Shown here one piece after another: positions 38,052 to 50,261 of a stretch of DNA of 64,000 bases (positions are counted from its first letter, which is position 1; each line of letters starts with the position of its first letter). A program made the position numbers and the translations under genes. The stretch is from Byssothecium circinans (Eukaryota; Ascomycota; Dothideomycetes; Pleosporales; Massarinaceae): positions 268,923 through 332,922 of the forward strand of contig ML976984.1 of NCBI GenBank assembly GCA_010015675.1, written 5' to 3'. A model generated the notes under the pieces. That model made no database searches. It was not told where the DNA came from and was given only the letters and a program-made list of their open reading frames with translations.

Positions 38052-38674
38052 GGTGAACGAAGGCGAAGGAACAGTTGTGTGGGCGCAGTTGTGCTGCTCG
38101 AGTTCTGTTCGCTGGACCTTCGGCCGTGTACAAAAACTTCGCGGAGATCAGGAAGATAAGATAAGATGGATAAGATTAGATCTTCACAATAGATAAGATT
38201 AGATCTCTACCCCACATTAAGATCTGCGCAGGGATGAGGGATGCACCGTGAAAGTATCAATCCCCACGAGCGCAGGCAGGTGGAGAACACAATGCAACCT
38301 TAAGCTTTACGTGCATTGTACTGTATAATACTACTGGAATACGAAAACGATGTAGGCATATGCTTTGGATTCATGAACTGTTCGATTTCGGGAGGTATCG
38401 TCAGGCTTGTTCAGGCTCAAATGCAAACCACAACCCCGGATGAGTGCCCAATCTACCGCGGTGGTACTCGTCTTATTCCGCCGTGACAGAGCAAACGTGC
38501 CACGGCTAAGAGAGCTCGTTGGTCTGGATTCACCCCTGTGCCTGTGCTTGTGCTTGTTTGCTGGCCCGCCGCTGTGGAATGCGGTTTTGGGTTCAGCCAA
38601 CCACGTCATTGTAGTTCCGGTAGTAGAAAGGAAAAAGCAAGTCTCCCAATCCTTTGTAAACTACAAAAAACTCG
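38052..38674. promoter_or_regulatory. Divergent promoter between UTP21 and VIP1
   Basis: About 620 bp separate two divergent starts. The UTP21-proximal part has four GATAAG sites (see the next entry). The VIP1-proximal part shows no obvious TATA element. Any shared regulation is inference. Confidence 0.55.
38153..38206. promoter_or_regulatory. Cluster of four GATAAG sites (GATA-factor type)
   Basis: GATAAG occurs at 38155, 38160, 38169 and 38192, all on the plus strand. A 15-bp direct repeat GATAAGATTAGATCT occurs at 38169 and 38192, 23 bp apart. Fungal GATA factors such as AreA and SreA bind HGATAR, often as paired sites. Whether the cluster is used here is inference. Confidence 0.5.
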
Positions 38675-41600
38675 ATGGATGAGAGTGGGAACGACAGCTC
38701 GCCGTCGCAGTCATGGAGCACCAGAAATGCGCATTTTCAGTCGCGTTCACCGCCCGCGGAGCCAGAGAGAAGCGATGTTGGAGCAGTTGGCCTAGTGTCG
38801 ATGCCGCCGCGTCGGAGCTCCAAGGCTTCAGATCACAGTCTGCTTGAACAACACCTGGGCGTTTTACGCAGCCATGCATCGGCCGTGAACGATGTTTCGG
38901 ATGTGATTGATTTTGCGAATCCGCATCGGGGGAGTCTCGGGGCACTGGCGGTGCCAGAAGGTCATCGTCATCGCCACACGCGTTCCGAGCCAGGGGACGT
39001 CGAGTCCAACCGCATGTCTTTTTCTGGGTCTGGAATCGTCCCCAATCCGCGCGCCATGAGCATGAGCATGAGCAACTTCGAGCCCGAGGGTGAGTTTCGG
39101 CTTCCACATGTTTCGATTCTACCTCCTAAAGTCGCCGTCGTGGGGTTTGGAAGTTGGAGGTGGGAAGTGGGAAGGGCTGGAAGGGAGCCCACGGTTTTTT
39201 CCCCACCGGCTTCCAACGTCCATTGCGCCTGGCCACACAAACGCTGACAATTACAAGTGGCAGACACGACCGTCACCATGGCAAGCACGAACGGCATGCT
39301 CCTGCCCGACCCAGCCAACGCTCCTGCTCCCAACAATTCCCACCCACTCGCGTCCAAACCGCACAGTCCCTCGACCTCCTCCACCATCCCCAAGTCCATC
39401 CCCTCCAACACCCCGCGACGCTCTCGTAGTCGAACAACTGCGCAGCGCCGCATATCCGGAAGCACGATAAGCGGGAGTCCCGGCAGTCGAGATATGGTGA
39501 GGGAGCCGAGAAAGCCCACAAAGGGCATAATTGGCGTCTGCGCGCTGGAGTCAAAGGCCCGTAGCAAGCCAGCCCGCAATATCTTTGGCAAACTCGTCGA
39601 CGACTTCGAGGTCAGGATATTCGGCGACAAGATCATCCTGGACGAGGACGTGGAGAACTGGCCGCTCTGCGATTTCTTGATATCCTTCTTCTCGGATGGC
39701 TTCCCGCTGAATAAGGCAATTGCCTACGCCAAGCTGCGCAAGCCCTTTTGCGTCAACGATTTGCCCATGCAGCAGGTGCTCTGGGACCGCCGCCTGTGTT
39801 TGATGATCCTGGACCAGCTCGACGTGCCAGCCCCTCGGCGTGTCGAGGTCAATCGCGACGGCGGCCCCGTTTTGCAGAGTGCCGATCTTGCAAAAGCGCT
39901 CAGAGACAGGACAGGAGTAACTTTGGGCGGCCCTGATGGCGTCGGCGGCTTCGTCAAGGAGCCCAAGAATGTTAGGATGATAGACAACGGCGACACCATC
40001 CAGGTTGACGGCCAGACCCTCACCAAGCCATTCGTGGAGAAGCCGGTGAGCGGCGAAGACCACAATATCCACGTCTACTACCACTCCAGGGACGGCGGGG
40101 GCGGGCGCCGCCTCTTCCGCAAAGTCAACAACAAGAGCTCCGAGAAGGACGATACCCTGCGAATCCCGCGTGCCATCACCGAGCCCAAAGCCAGCTACAT
40201 CTACGAAAAGTTCCTCCAGGTTGAAAACTCCGAAGACGTGAAAGCATACACAGTCGGGCCAAACTACTGCCACGCTGAGACGCGGAAATCCCCCGTTGTC
40301 GATGGACTCGTCAAGCGCAATCCCAGCGGGAAGGAGGTTAGATATGTGACCAACTTGAATGCGAGCGAACGCTCCATGGCCGCTAAGATCTCCACTGGAT
40401 TCGGCCAGCGTGTGTGCGGTTTCGACCTGTTGCGCACTGGAGGCCGCAGCTACGTCATCGACGTCAACGGCTGGAGCTTTGTCAAGGACAACCAGGACTA
40501 CTACGAGAGCGCTTCCAAGATTCTCAGAGATCTCTTCCTCGACGAGATCTCACGCAAGGAGCGCAAGAATGCTGTCCAACAGGTGGCTGCAGAAGCCCAA
40601 GATGAGTCCGCACCTAAGAAGAAAGGGCTCAGGGATATGTTGAAATCTCCTAGTATGTCAAAATTGCGGGATTTCAAGGAACATTCCCATCTCCCCAATC
40701 TTCGTCACTCGGGCACTATGCCTTCTTCTCCTGAAGCCTCACTAAGCACCACGCCTACCACAGCATCTCCCAGTTCCGACAAGCCACAGACCTCTGTTAT
40801 CCCGACTTCTGTGCCGTCTGCCCTGAAGTCAGAACCTGATCTCTTACCCCCGCCCGCGGTCCGCGATAAAGACCTTCGTCTAGAGGTCAAAGGCTCGCAT
40901 TCGGATGAGCAAATTCTTGTACCTCCTCCAGCATCCAAAGCGCAATGGAAACTCAAAGGCGTAGTGTCGGTCATCCGACACGCTGATCGCACACCAAAGC
41001 AAAAGTTCAAGTACACCTTTCATACCAAACCGTTCGTTGATCTACTCAAAGGCCATCAAGAAGAAGTCTTGCTTCTCGGCGAAGCCGCACTGCAGAGTGT
41101 GAGCGATGCCGTCAAGCTGGCCATGGAAGAGGGCGTCGAGGACCCCAAGAAGCTCCGCGAATTGCAAATCTATCTGAACAAAAAGGGAGCCTGGCCCGGA
41201 ACAAAGGTTCAGATCAAGCCCATGTTCCGCAAGAGACGCAAAGAGGAGCTTCCTCCTGGAGAGCATATCGAAGAATCCCCGGAGCCGACCAAATTCGAAT
41301 CCACATCACAAGAGACTCCCGACACCAGCTCGCTCGCTCCCGCTGAGGTTCTTGAGCTTGCTCAGAAACGAAGCGATTCCATGTCCGGTGTCACGCTCTC
41401 GCGCATCACAGCTGCCGAAAATAATCTCATCCTCGACAAACTCCAGCTGATCATCAAATGGGGCGGCGAGCCCACACATTCGGCCAGGCACCAGACGCAG
41501 GACATGGCAGCCAATTTCAGGAATGACTTGATGCTGATGAACCGGGATGTGCTTGACGATGTGTCCATCTTTAGTAGTTCGGAGCGACGTGTCACGACGA

Positions 41601-43279
41601 GCGCTCAGATCTTCGCTGCCGCCTTCTTGGAGAAGGACCAGTATCCCGCTGAGAACATCCAGGTCCGCAAGGATCTTTTGGACGACTCGAATGCCGCCAA
41701 AGATATCATGGACAAAGTGAAGAAGAAGCTTAAGACACTTCTTCGAGCTGGCGACAAGGCACCTCCACAATTCGCCTGGCCCAAGGACGTCTCTGAGCCG
41801 TACATTGTCGCCAGGCAGGTTGTGGACCTGATGAAGTTCCATCAGCGCGTCATGAACTACAACTTCAAAAAGCTTGAGTCTGGCGCCGTATCATCACTCT
41901 CCGCTGTCGTCAACCCGCCCGCAGATGGTTCTGGACACGGGGCTCTCTCCCAAGTCACTAATGTCAACCAGATCCAGTCTCGCTGGTGCTGTAACGAAGG
42001 GCCGGAGCTATTCAAAGAGCGTTGGGAGAAGCTGTTCAAGGAATTCAGAGATGCTGACAAGGTCGATCCTAGCAAAATCTCCGAGCTCTATGACACGATG
42101 AAGTTCGATGCCCTCCACAATCGCCAGTTCCTTGAATGGGTCTTCACCCCGGACTCTGCATTCGTTGACGAAAGCATTATCGCCGACACATCGAGGCAAG
42201 CTTCGACGGACAGCCAAGCAAAGCCACCTACAACTGGCCCAGATGCATCGTCCAAAGCCAGAAGTGCCTCAACCACTTCAGAAGCACAACCCAAGGGCGA
42301 ATCGAAAGAGCCACAGCCAGACAAGGCGTCCGAGCGAAGTAGTATCTCGCAGCGCATGGGCTTCCGGCGCAAGTCCGAGATCGCAGCTAGGCCTATCACA
42401 GCCCCGACGTATCAACACGAGTCATACTTCAAGCTGTATGGCGGTACTGGCAACGTCTCCAAGGCCCAGACCGATGCACGTCTCGTCAAGCTGCGCGAAA
42501 TGTACCACCTCTCCAAAGTCCTGTTCGACTACATTGGTCCGCAAGAATATGGTATCGGCAACGAAGAGAAGCTCGAAATCGGTCTTCTTACATCCCTCCC
42601 CCTCCTGCGCGAGATCGTCGAAGACCTCGAAGAGCTTCAAGCTTCCGACAACCCAAAGTGCTTCTTTTATTTCACCAAGGAGTCGCACATCTACACGCTG
42701 CTCAACTGCATCTTGGAGGGCGACATCAAGACAAAGATTGAGCGCAATGCCATTCCAGAGCTGGACTACCTGAGTCAGATTGGCTTCGAGCTGTATGAAA
42801 GCGAGAACGCGACGGTGGATGATCAGCCCAACACTTTCAACTACAGTATTAGGATTACGCTATCGCCGGGTTGCCATACGTTTGCGCCGCTTGATGTGTA
42901 AGTTTCTATCGACCTCTTCAACTCGTGCAAAGATACTAACACTAATGCAGTCAACTCGATTCCCGTCACATGATCGGTTTTGCGCCTCGTCGCAGTCTCA
43001 CAGCCCATCAAGACTGGAAGGAAGTCCTCGAGACCCTCCGCGCGAAATTTCATACGTACGTCCTATCTCCATCCTTCTTTTTCAACACTAACAATCCCCA
43101 GTGTCAAACTTCCAAAGAGCTTCGTAGCTATCAACCTCAGCGAAAAGGTCCCGGATGCTTTTGGGGAACGAAGAGGAAATGGGAACGGGAATGGGAATGG
43201 CAACGGGGACCGGATCGACAACGCTAACGGCAACGAAAACGGCAATGCGAACGGCAAGAGTAACGAATTAGATCATTAA
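38675..43279 (+). CDS. VIP1: Inositol pyrophosphate synthase Vip1/Asp1 (PPIP5K): kinase plus histidine-phosphatase-like domain
   Basis: Makes and hydrolyses 1-position inositol pyrophosphates (IP7/IP8), controlling growth polarity and phosphate signalling in fungi. Four exons (38675-39089, 39258-42897, 42951-43055, 43102-43279) give 1445 residues. Residues 1-230 are Ser/Pro-rich and likely disordered. The ATP-grasp kinase starts at IIGVCALESKARSKPA (about 230) and includes EDVENWPLCDFLISFFS, KPFVEKPVSGEDHNI, YIYEKFL and CGFDLLR with VIDVNGWSFVKDN. The phosphatase-like domain starts at GVVSVIRHADRTPKQKFK (catalytic RHxDR, about 711) and includes LIIKWGGEPTHSARHQTQ and the FSSSERRVTTSAQIFAAAFL stretch. 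The C-terminus is an Asn/Gly repeat tail. Domain order and size are as in yeast Vip1 and Schizosaccharomyces Asp1. Confidence 0.96.
43176..43262. repeat. Imperfect hexanucleotide minisatellite encoding an Asn-Gly tail of Vip1
   Basis: Repeated GGNAAY units (GGGAAC, GGGAAT, GGCAAC and variants) in the last exon of VIP1 encode alternating Gly-Asn residues. Likely length-variable among strains. Confidence 0.7.
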
Positions 43280-43803
43280 GAGGCGGTACGTCCGCCTCCG
43301 GCATTAGATGGATAGAGTGGCATAGAACTTGCGTTGGGGTTGGTGGGTGTAGTGTTAATTATACGGGTTTGGCGTACTGCGAACGTCTCGAAAAGAGGAG
43401 CTAGATAGAATAGGTTTGCATAACGCTTATCCCTTAGGGGAACGGTTGGGTAGATGTTGTCATTACGAGTATAGACGCCGATCCTAATACCACCGCTTGA
43501 ATACACCACGAATTCCCATTCGTTTATAAGATCCAGTGAATTGCTTCCTCCCATGCAAGTCTTAGGAGCGGGAACAGCGAACATAGGAAACATTCTGGCT
43601 TATACTACTGTTTCTTTTTTCTAACTGCTCTGGCTTTGGATCTTGGTCCAAGGACCTTTCTATATTATATCTACATTTAGGTCGCAGCTATATGCGTAAA
43701 CTAAAGGCGGGATAGGTGTGCTTCTCCAGCTACGCGTCTTGAATCTGGAAGAGTTCTACCTTCACCTACATCTCTTGCGTCTCCATCCTCGTCTATAACT
43801 AAC
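43280..43803 (+). other. VIP1 3' flank
   Basis: About 520 bp after the VIP1 stop. A minus-strand frame at 43276-43593 is open for 105 codons, but I find no family resemblance and it would sit inside the VIP1 3' UTR. Confidence 0.45.
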
Positions 43804-44061
43804 ATGACAGGAGCCAGAATGCCAGGACCCTCACGACCTCGCCCACCTTCTCCTCAAGCCACACAGCAGCAGACCGATGCTTCGGGCTCGGAGCTAAACT
43901 TCTATACTGCCTATGATGGTGGTGAAGGTCTGGTATACGGCTTTGGTAGATATAAGCCTACTCGTACGCCTTCTGATAGGGCTGTTCAATTGACTGAGCC
44001 GAAGACAGTGAGGGTGAAGAAGGCGAAGGAGAAGGCAAAGAAAGCGTTCAAGAACTTTTAG
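43804..44061 (+). CDS. Small hypothetical protein, 85 residues
   Basis: Intronless frame beginning MTGARMPGP. It has a Pro/Gln-rich N-terminus, a middle segment GSELNFYTAYDGGEGLVYGFGRYKP and a strongly basic end KKAKEKAKKAFKNF. Composition looks protein-like and is bounded by AT-rich DNA. No family recognised; it could be a real lineage-specific gene, the last exon of a decayed gene, or chance. Confidence 0.35.
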   Translation: MTGARMPGPSRPRPPSPQATQQQTDASGSELNFYTAYDGGEGLVYGFGRYKPTRTPSDRAVQLTEPKTVRVKKAKEKAKKAFKNF

Positions 44062-46164
44062 CGCCATATTCGGGGTGGAAACGAAGCTTGCTAGATGCTG
44101 ATAGGAGACGTGGAGCGTGATAGCTTTATTTTCCGTTTATAATGAGCTGGAGGAAACGATTTAGGATTAAATGATCAAATTCTCGTTTGGATACAGTCAA
44201 GGGAAGATTAAAACATAAACATATAGATATGAATTATAAGATATGCTTGCCGCATATATGGATGCAGATAATGAAGGTAGAGAGCATAGTAAAATAATTA
44301 AGAGTGATGGCGCATTGATAGATCTGCTTCTTTATTAACTAAATAGAAAAATGGTAATTCTACGCCTTTGAATGTTAGTAATACTTCTTATAATCTCTTA
44401 AACCGTACCAGCTACTTCTATAAGCACCGATGCTATACTAGGATGATTTCTGTCTTAAAATCAAATACACTAACTGAAAAAAATTGGGGCTAAGAATTAA
44501 GTAAATATTAGCGAGCATGAACCTTTTACTGCCCGTAAATGCTTTAGAAATATTTAAATCTATATTCTTCATAATAAAAGGCTAGTTTTTCTTTAAGGCG
44601 CTACATAAAGATAAGTTAGATAGGTTCAGTATTGCGAAACATATTTAGATAAGTGGTAGCTATATAGCTTGATTTGTGATTGCGTAGGTGTTACACCCTA
44701 GGAAGTGCTTTCCTACCTTGATTACTTCTCTAACTACCATGATATTATGGATTAATTCATACCTAACTAATTACATAGAGGCTGTCTTATTATGTAGCCT
44801 TTTCACCGACTAGTTTAAAGACACAATCGCTCAGGTCGTGCGGGACCTACCGTATTGCAAGGAACCGCGCACGCTCTACCTCTTTCACAATCACGTTGAG
44901 CCCCAAGACACGAAACATTTTCAATACTAGGGAAACTTGCCTTATCCGGATCAAGTTGCAGTCGTGACTAATGATATTAGAGAGATCTGGGAGTCTAGCC
45001 AATTCTCCGAGTATACTTCGCGGGAAGAGCTTTATCTTGCTAGGGTGAATGTGAGAAGGGTGCTTGTGACAGGAAGCAAGGCTTTTAAGATGCAATAAAC
45101 GGCAGATGGGTTAGAGAGGAATGAATGATTTGTGATTGAATCTGTGTGGAATAATGGTTGGAGGCGTACCAAACATGACGGCTGGATGATGCTGCAGGTG
45201 GAATCAAGACGGGAGCGCTGACTTCAACGCTGTTCATGGGGACTCTCTGCTTACAATGCATCCCAATCAAATCATTGCCTAATTTTTTATCCCTTCAATG
45301 CTCTTGTGGGTATGCTTAACATCACATCACCGTTGACATCGGTAGCAAAAGTGACGCAAACGACTTGGGAACTAGTGAGGTGCACTGCACATGCCCAGGT
45401 CGCTGGTCGTCGAAGTAGGCACAACCTACACCATAATTGGTTAGAGCAAATAAGTAGCGCCTTGGCACTCGTATAATACCCCCGCGTCTCTTCCATATCC
45501 ACCACCGTCCACAACACACCACAACACACCGCGACAAGTACGCGACGCCCGCTATCTTTGCTTCCTCGACGGACCATGCACCGCCTCTCTGGTATTGGAG
45601 CTGCTTGGTTCACTAATACGACAATGGAAGCTAGTCAAAGAACTGTGCTGGGCTTCTGAGACAACGAAACGACCGGTACCAGCTCCTCTGCCAAAAGTCC
45701 TGGAGAGTATTCGACTTCAGCCAAACCGATTGAATAGAGAACTTAGAGAGGCGAAGCAGGCTTTGCCTGTGGATGTGGCAGCGGTGTCGCGACCTCGGGT
45801 GCTCCGGTGCTGGTGGTGATTGGTTAGAGGTGACGAGCCTTCTGCCTTTAGGCATGGCTTAGGGGTGATCTTCGGATCACGGCGGTGACGACGGCGTTGC
45901 CCATCCATTCTTTTTTCATTGTTTCTTCTGCTGTAAGCGGGGGTGAAAAGAAGAATTGTATCAGTGTTCAGCGAGCTCCGTCTAGCGTCATCTATGTACG
46001 TCGTCCTCTCAGCGCGTCCCCGACACCTCAGATAAAGGATGAACCTGATCAGATAGTTGAGGTTAAAGGTACGAAAAAATCATCTCCACATGATACTTCT
46101 GCAAGCCTTGTTAACCCCCTGGTATACATGCTATCTGTACGCACATCACCGCCTTGCTGTAGTC
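44062..46164 (+). other. AT-rich intergenic region
   Basis: 44062-44830 is very AT-rich with dense stops in all frames. 44830-46164 has mixed composition and only short overlapping frames. No gene, transposase or RNA gene recognised. Confidence 0.5.
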
Positions 46165-47910
46165 TCACAGCCCCACCGCCGTCGAATTCCCTTCCTCTGT
46201 AAAGTTCCCCGCAACCGTACCGTTGACATCCGCCTGGTCCAGCCAAGCCGCCCGCAAAGCCCACACCCCAATACTGACCGTGGCACTCTCGTTAAGTCCC
46301 CTCACCCTTAGCCCCATCGTGTCCAGTGGCTGCGTTGAGAAGAATACACTGGTTGCGCTAATTTCGCCCTCGTTCAAGAACACCTCAACTATACTCCGAT
46401 CCACCACCCCGGAAATCCTAAACTCGCCATCGCCGTTTTCATTGTACAGTGCCGTAGCCGAAAATTTGTCAGTGAAGTACGGGTTTTCAAAGCCGTTGGT
46501 ATGGCCACGGTCGAGCCACAAGTTGTTATCAGGCTGAATGAAGAAGCCGCCGGTGATGTATTCACCCGTGTTCGACGAGGAGAACGTGAAGTTGAGGGTA
46601 CCTTGGAGTGTCGCCGCAGCATCGAGACCAGTGACATTGGCCTCAAAATAGATGGCTTTGGACTTTACAGCTGCGTAATCGATCAAGACGGTGCCATTTC
46701 CGAGTGAGTTGTTGGACGCCAGCTGTGATTCCGCAATTTTCCGAATACCCCACGGATACGACATCAGCGACAACCCCACCCTGGGCAACTCCCGCAAGAA
46801 ATGCCCTCGCGGCACCGTCATGACCGATCGAAAGCCATCGCCCAGCTCCGTCCCCGCAGTCGGAACCACATTCGTGTACTGCCAATTGCTAGCCCAATTC
46901 AACGTAACCTGATCCTTATCTTCTCCGATCCCGTAAAAGAACTGGCCCGCATAGTTGTCTTTTGCAAAGTCCGTGAGCTTCGCAATCGAATCCTGGCTCT
47001 CGAAATGCGTCCCATTGAACGTGCCGACCGCATACCACGAGATCGAACCTCCCAATGGCGCACCAGGGTTGATCGAGACGAGCATCACCCACCGCGTCTC
47101 CGTGCTGTTCTCGACGCGCACTTGGACCATATTCGGACACTCGTACTGCCAGCCCGTCAACCCATACCTCGTGAAATTGCTCTCATGCGTCCACTCCCGC
47201 AGATTCTGGCTCGAGAAGATGCCGATTTCGAAATCAACCGGATACGCAATGACCATGATCCAGCGCTGCGTCGGCGCATACCAAATCACCTTCGGATCGC
47301 GGAACTGCGTGCTGTTGCTTCCGACGACTGGGTTGTTGGCGTACTTGGTGAAGGTGTAGCCGCCGTCGAGCGAGTAGGCTATGTCTTGGACCTCGCGCTC
47401 GCGAGTGTGGACTGTGTAGATTGCTACGATGCCGTTGGTTTGGTTGGGGAAGAAACCCGAGGTGTTGTTGCTGTCGACTACGGCGCTTCCGCTGAATATG
47501 CCTTCGGTGGGGCTGCCGGGGAAGATTGCGATTTGTTGGTTTGTCCATGTGTAGAGGTCGCGGGAGGTGGCGTGGCCCCAGTGTTGGTTGCCGGCTATGT
47601 TGGCGGTTGGATTGTCTGGATGGGAGGATTAGATGGGCAGGGTAACGGAAACAAAGAACTTGCATTGATAGTATAGATGATATGTTCCGTTCTCATCTAG
47701 GAACATGCCGTTTGGATCATTCATAAAGCCGACAGGTGGGCTGAAGTGCACTTGTGGGCGCAAGTTTCCCGCATAGTTCCCAGATAAGGGCATTCCGGTG
47801 GGAACATTCGATTGAGAGTATGTAGACGTCGCATTTTGGCTGGCACTTTGGGCTTGTGAAGAGGTGAAGAGGGCAAGAAAGACTGTAACTATGGTGGAAT
47901 ATGGCGCCAT
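46165..47910 (-). CDS. Extracellular invertase / beta-fructofuranosidase, GH32
   Basis: Hydrolyses sucrose and related fructosides outside the cell. Two exons (47910-47664, 47615-46165) give 565 residues. A signal peptide [20 protein letters not shown] opens the protein. Catalytic motifs: nucleophile in FMNDPNG (Asp65), transition-state stabiliser in RDPKV (about Asp189), acid/base in ECPN (about Glu241). [22 protein letters not shown] spans the intron, which uses a GC donor (GCAAGT) and a CAG acceptor; no in-frame GT alternative gives the conserved YNP sequence. The C-terminal beta-sandwich is complete with [13 protein letters not shown]. Many N-x-S/T sites suggest heavy N-glycosylation. Whether it acts as inulinase or fructosyltransferase cannot be decided by eye. 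Confidence 0.95.
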
Positions 47911-49040
47911 GGTGATTCAGTGAGCACACTCACTCAGATATTCGATCTCACGAAACTCACGACACCCGTTTTATAAGCATATATAGGCCATTAAAATACT
48001 CGCGATGACGGCAATGCAGTGCAGGGTTCTGGAAAGCCCAGTGACGACATTGCATGTCCATTGTGGGATCTGCAGCTTGGCTTACATATATAAAAGACAC
48101 ATCTAGCTCACAAGTGCCCCAAGATATCGACTAATCATTAGACCCTAACCTATGAAGTTGCAGTAAAGAATTAAGAGCGCCCGTAATACGCCTCGAACTA
48201 CTGTAGCTTGCTTGTAGCATCCGTAGTTTGCATACGCCGGGATGATTTCCCCGCAAAAGTGGCTTAAGCTAAGGTGAGACTACAGACGCCATTCCGAGAA
48301 TCAAAGCGCTGGCGACGACGTCTTTGAGATTTTGGGTACGGAGGTGTGATGTCGCATTCGTACTTGATGCGCCAATGGGAGGCGCCTGTGGAGAAAGACT
48401 AAGAAGCTAGTGTAAGGCTCAGGTGCTTATTCACTGCGCACACCTTCAACGTTATGGTACCATTTTTAAAGGCAACGGGAAGATATTCGGAACCGCAGGA
48501 CTAGCACGGTTGCTGCTCATTTGTTCCTTGTACCTCGGTATGAAGCGAGTGCGAATACGGATACGACTTTTGAACCCCCAAGAGTCTCATCGCCAGCAGA
48601 AGGCAGGGGCTTCATGCGTTGTAACTACTTGACTTCTTACTATAGAATCGTATGTGTAGTCAGATGTTGTACGGTTTGCTAAGCTACATAAGGCACAGAT
48701 ATTTGTAACATATGCCAGCATCTCAACTATTGGGATGAGGAACCCAATCCTACTCATGGACGTCCCTTGGATATTAAGTATCCCAAAGGGAATTTTTCAT
48801 ATCAGACCGTTCAGACTCACAAGGTAATAACTTGGCTAAAGTTCGCGCTCGTCGATGAGGTACGGTTGGGACAGCGTAACAGGAGGCGTGAGATACATTA
48901 AACTACCATAGGAAATGCTGGGTGAGTCCTTACCAGAGGAATGACTTGGCAAATCCTTATCAGAGGAACAACCGGACGAGTCCTTGGCAAGGGGAAGACT
49001 AGGCCATTTTTGGGCGAGATATTTTGGGGCTGACATGCGA
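47911..49040 (+). other. Intergenic region with a 27-bp tandem repeat at its right end
   Basis: Promoter side of the invertase, then about 1 kb without a recognised gene. Near 48924-49005 there are three imperfect copies of a 27-bp unit, described separately. Confidence 0.45.
48924..49005. repeat. Three imperfect 27-bp tandem copies downstream of the kinase-like gene
   Basis: Units start at 48924, 48951 and 48978 (GAGTCCTT/AAATCCTT/GAGTCCTT). On the minus strand they would encode a 9-residue repeat centred on KDS/KDL in a frame other than that of the kinase stop at 49041. Confidence 0.6.
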
Positions 49041-49852
49041 TTAACTCCGTATCTCTTCGAGGCGCGAACGAAACGTACTAGAACGGGTAATCTCTTCAGC
49101 CACATCGGCGGCTGAATTGAAGAAACCATCGCGTTTCCAGCACTTGGCTATCACATCACCGAGCGGAAGCTCATTCACATCAGGGTACTCTCCCTCCTTC
49201 ATAAGTTTGTCAACCTCGCGCTCCTGCTCCTCTGTTTTCTCGTGAAAAGGTTTCCTGCCCGTCACGATCTCGTAAATAGTTGATCCAAGGGCATGAATTT
49301 CGGCGCGGATGGTAGGCGGGCGGTATTCTCGCTCGTCGGGATGCCGGAAACCAGCTTCTGCAACGATTGTTGCACGGTCGTCGTCAATAGAAGAGCCGGA
49401 GAAATCGCAGAGAAGGATACTCCGTGCCGAATCTATCAACAGATTCTTCCCAGATAGGTCAGCATGGCGGATGTTATTCCGATGGACGTAGTGGAGAACT
49501 TCGGCAACGTCTTGACACCACTTAATCCTCTCTTCAGGTGTGGCCTTGCCTCCCTCCTTGTAGTAGAGTCGGAGGCATCCGGGATCTGCTCGTTCCATGT
49601 AAATGCCATACTCATCAATGTCTATGACAACAGGTAGGTGTTGGTGCTTCCCTAGGCGGCGATACACACGCTTTTCAATCTCCATGGCTTGCTCATACTC
49701 TTCGAAGGGCAAGGGTACCTTGAGCACCACGCCTGGGCGGTCTTTAATTTCGCAAGTGACAGAGTACCCGCACGGATAACAACGGTTGTGTTCTCAGGTC
49801 TCTTTATGAAGCCTCTCCGCTCCGTTACATGCTCTGTGGTCTCGATCTCCAT
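49041..49852 (-). pseudogene. Protein-kinase-like gene with N-terminal frameshift
   Basis: The main frame (from about 49775 down to 49041) shows a kinase fold: VVLKVPLPFEEYEQAMEIEKRVYRRLGKH (lysine strand and alpha-C with Glu), HADLSGKNLLID (catalytic loop; HRD is HAD), LLCDFSGSSID (DFSG where DFG is usual), EIHALGSTIYEIVTGRKPF and AKCWKRDG. This set recalls the many small kinase-like proteins of Dothideomycetes. The likely true N-terminus MEIETTEHVTERRGFIKRPENTTV lies in a different frame from 49852, and the two join only if one base is gained or lost near 49770-49785. With no intron there, the gene is frameshifted or contains a sequence error; otherwise translation could start at Met 49730, which would leave out the glycine-rich loop. 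Aspartates of HADLS and DFSG remain, so catalysis cannot be excluded. Confidence 0.6.
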
Positions 49853-50261
49853 GTGGAATTGCGGAGGATGAACGGTGGAATGAAATATGAGGATTTGTGT
49901 GTGTGCTGTGGTTTATCATGGATCGTAATGGCTAGAGAAGGCGAGACGTATAACGCTCGATATTTATTCTGCTCGACAGCCGTTAACCATTGAGATTTAG
50001 GGGGCTCAACACGAAATGCGAGTTGTCACGACAGGGGCACGTACGATGAGAATAAGCTCATTGGCACATTTACTGGCCGCTATCAATCTTTGTAGACAGG
50101 AGAAACAGAATGGATAGCAGGAGGAGTGCGCATGCGGGGGGTGGACGGGCTTGGTATCGGTATAGGTTTGTGTAAGGAGTTGGTGTGTGCCATAAGTCTA
50201 CGGGTAATCAGATGTTTGGCGTCGCGCCTCATCCGCGTGACGCAGAAAATGCCAAGACAGT
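49853..50261 (+). other. Intergenic spacer between the kinase-like gene and the foldback element
   Basis: About 410 bp upstream (minus-strand sense) of the kinase-like gene; no gene seen. Confidence 0.45.

Noticed and set aside
43276..43593. Minus-strand 105-codon frame after VIP1
   Set aside because: Protein-like composition but no recognised family, starts in the VIP1 3' end; more likely a chance frame antisense to the UTR.
46801..47676. Plus-strand 291-codon frame antisense to the invertase
   Set aside because: Arg-rich shadow of the GH32 gene.
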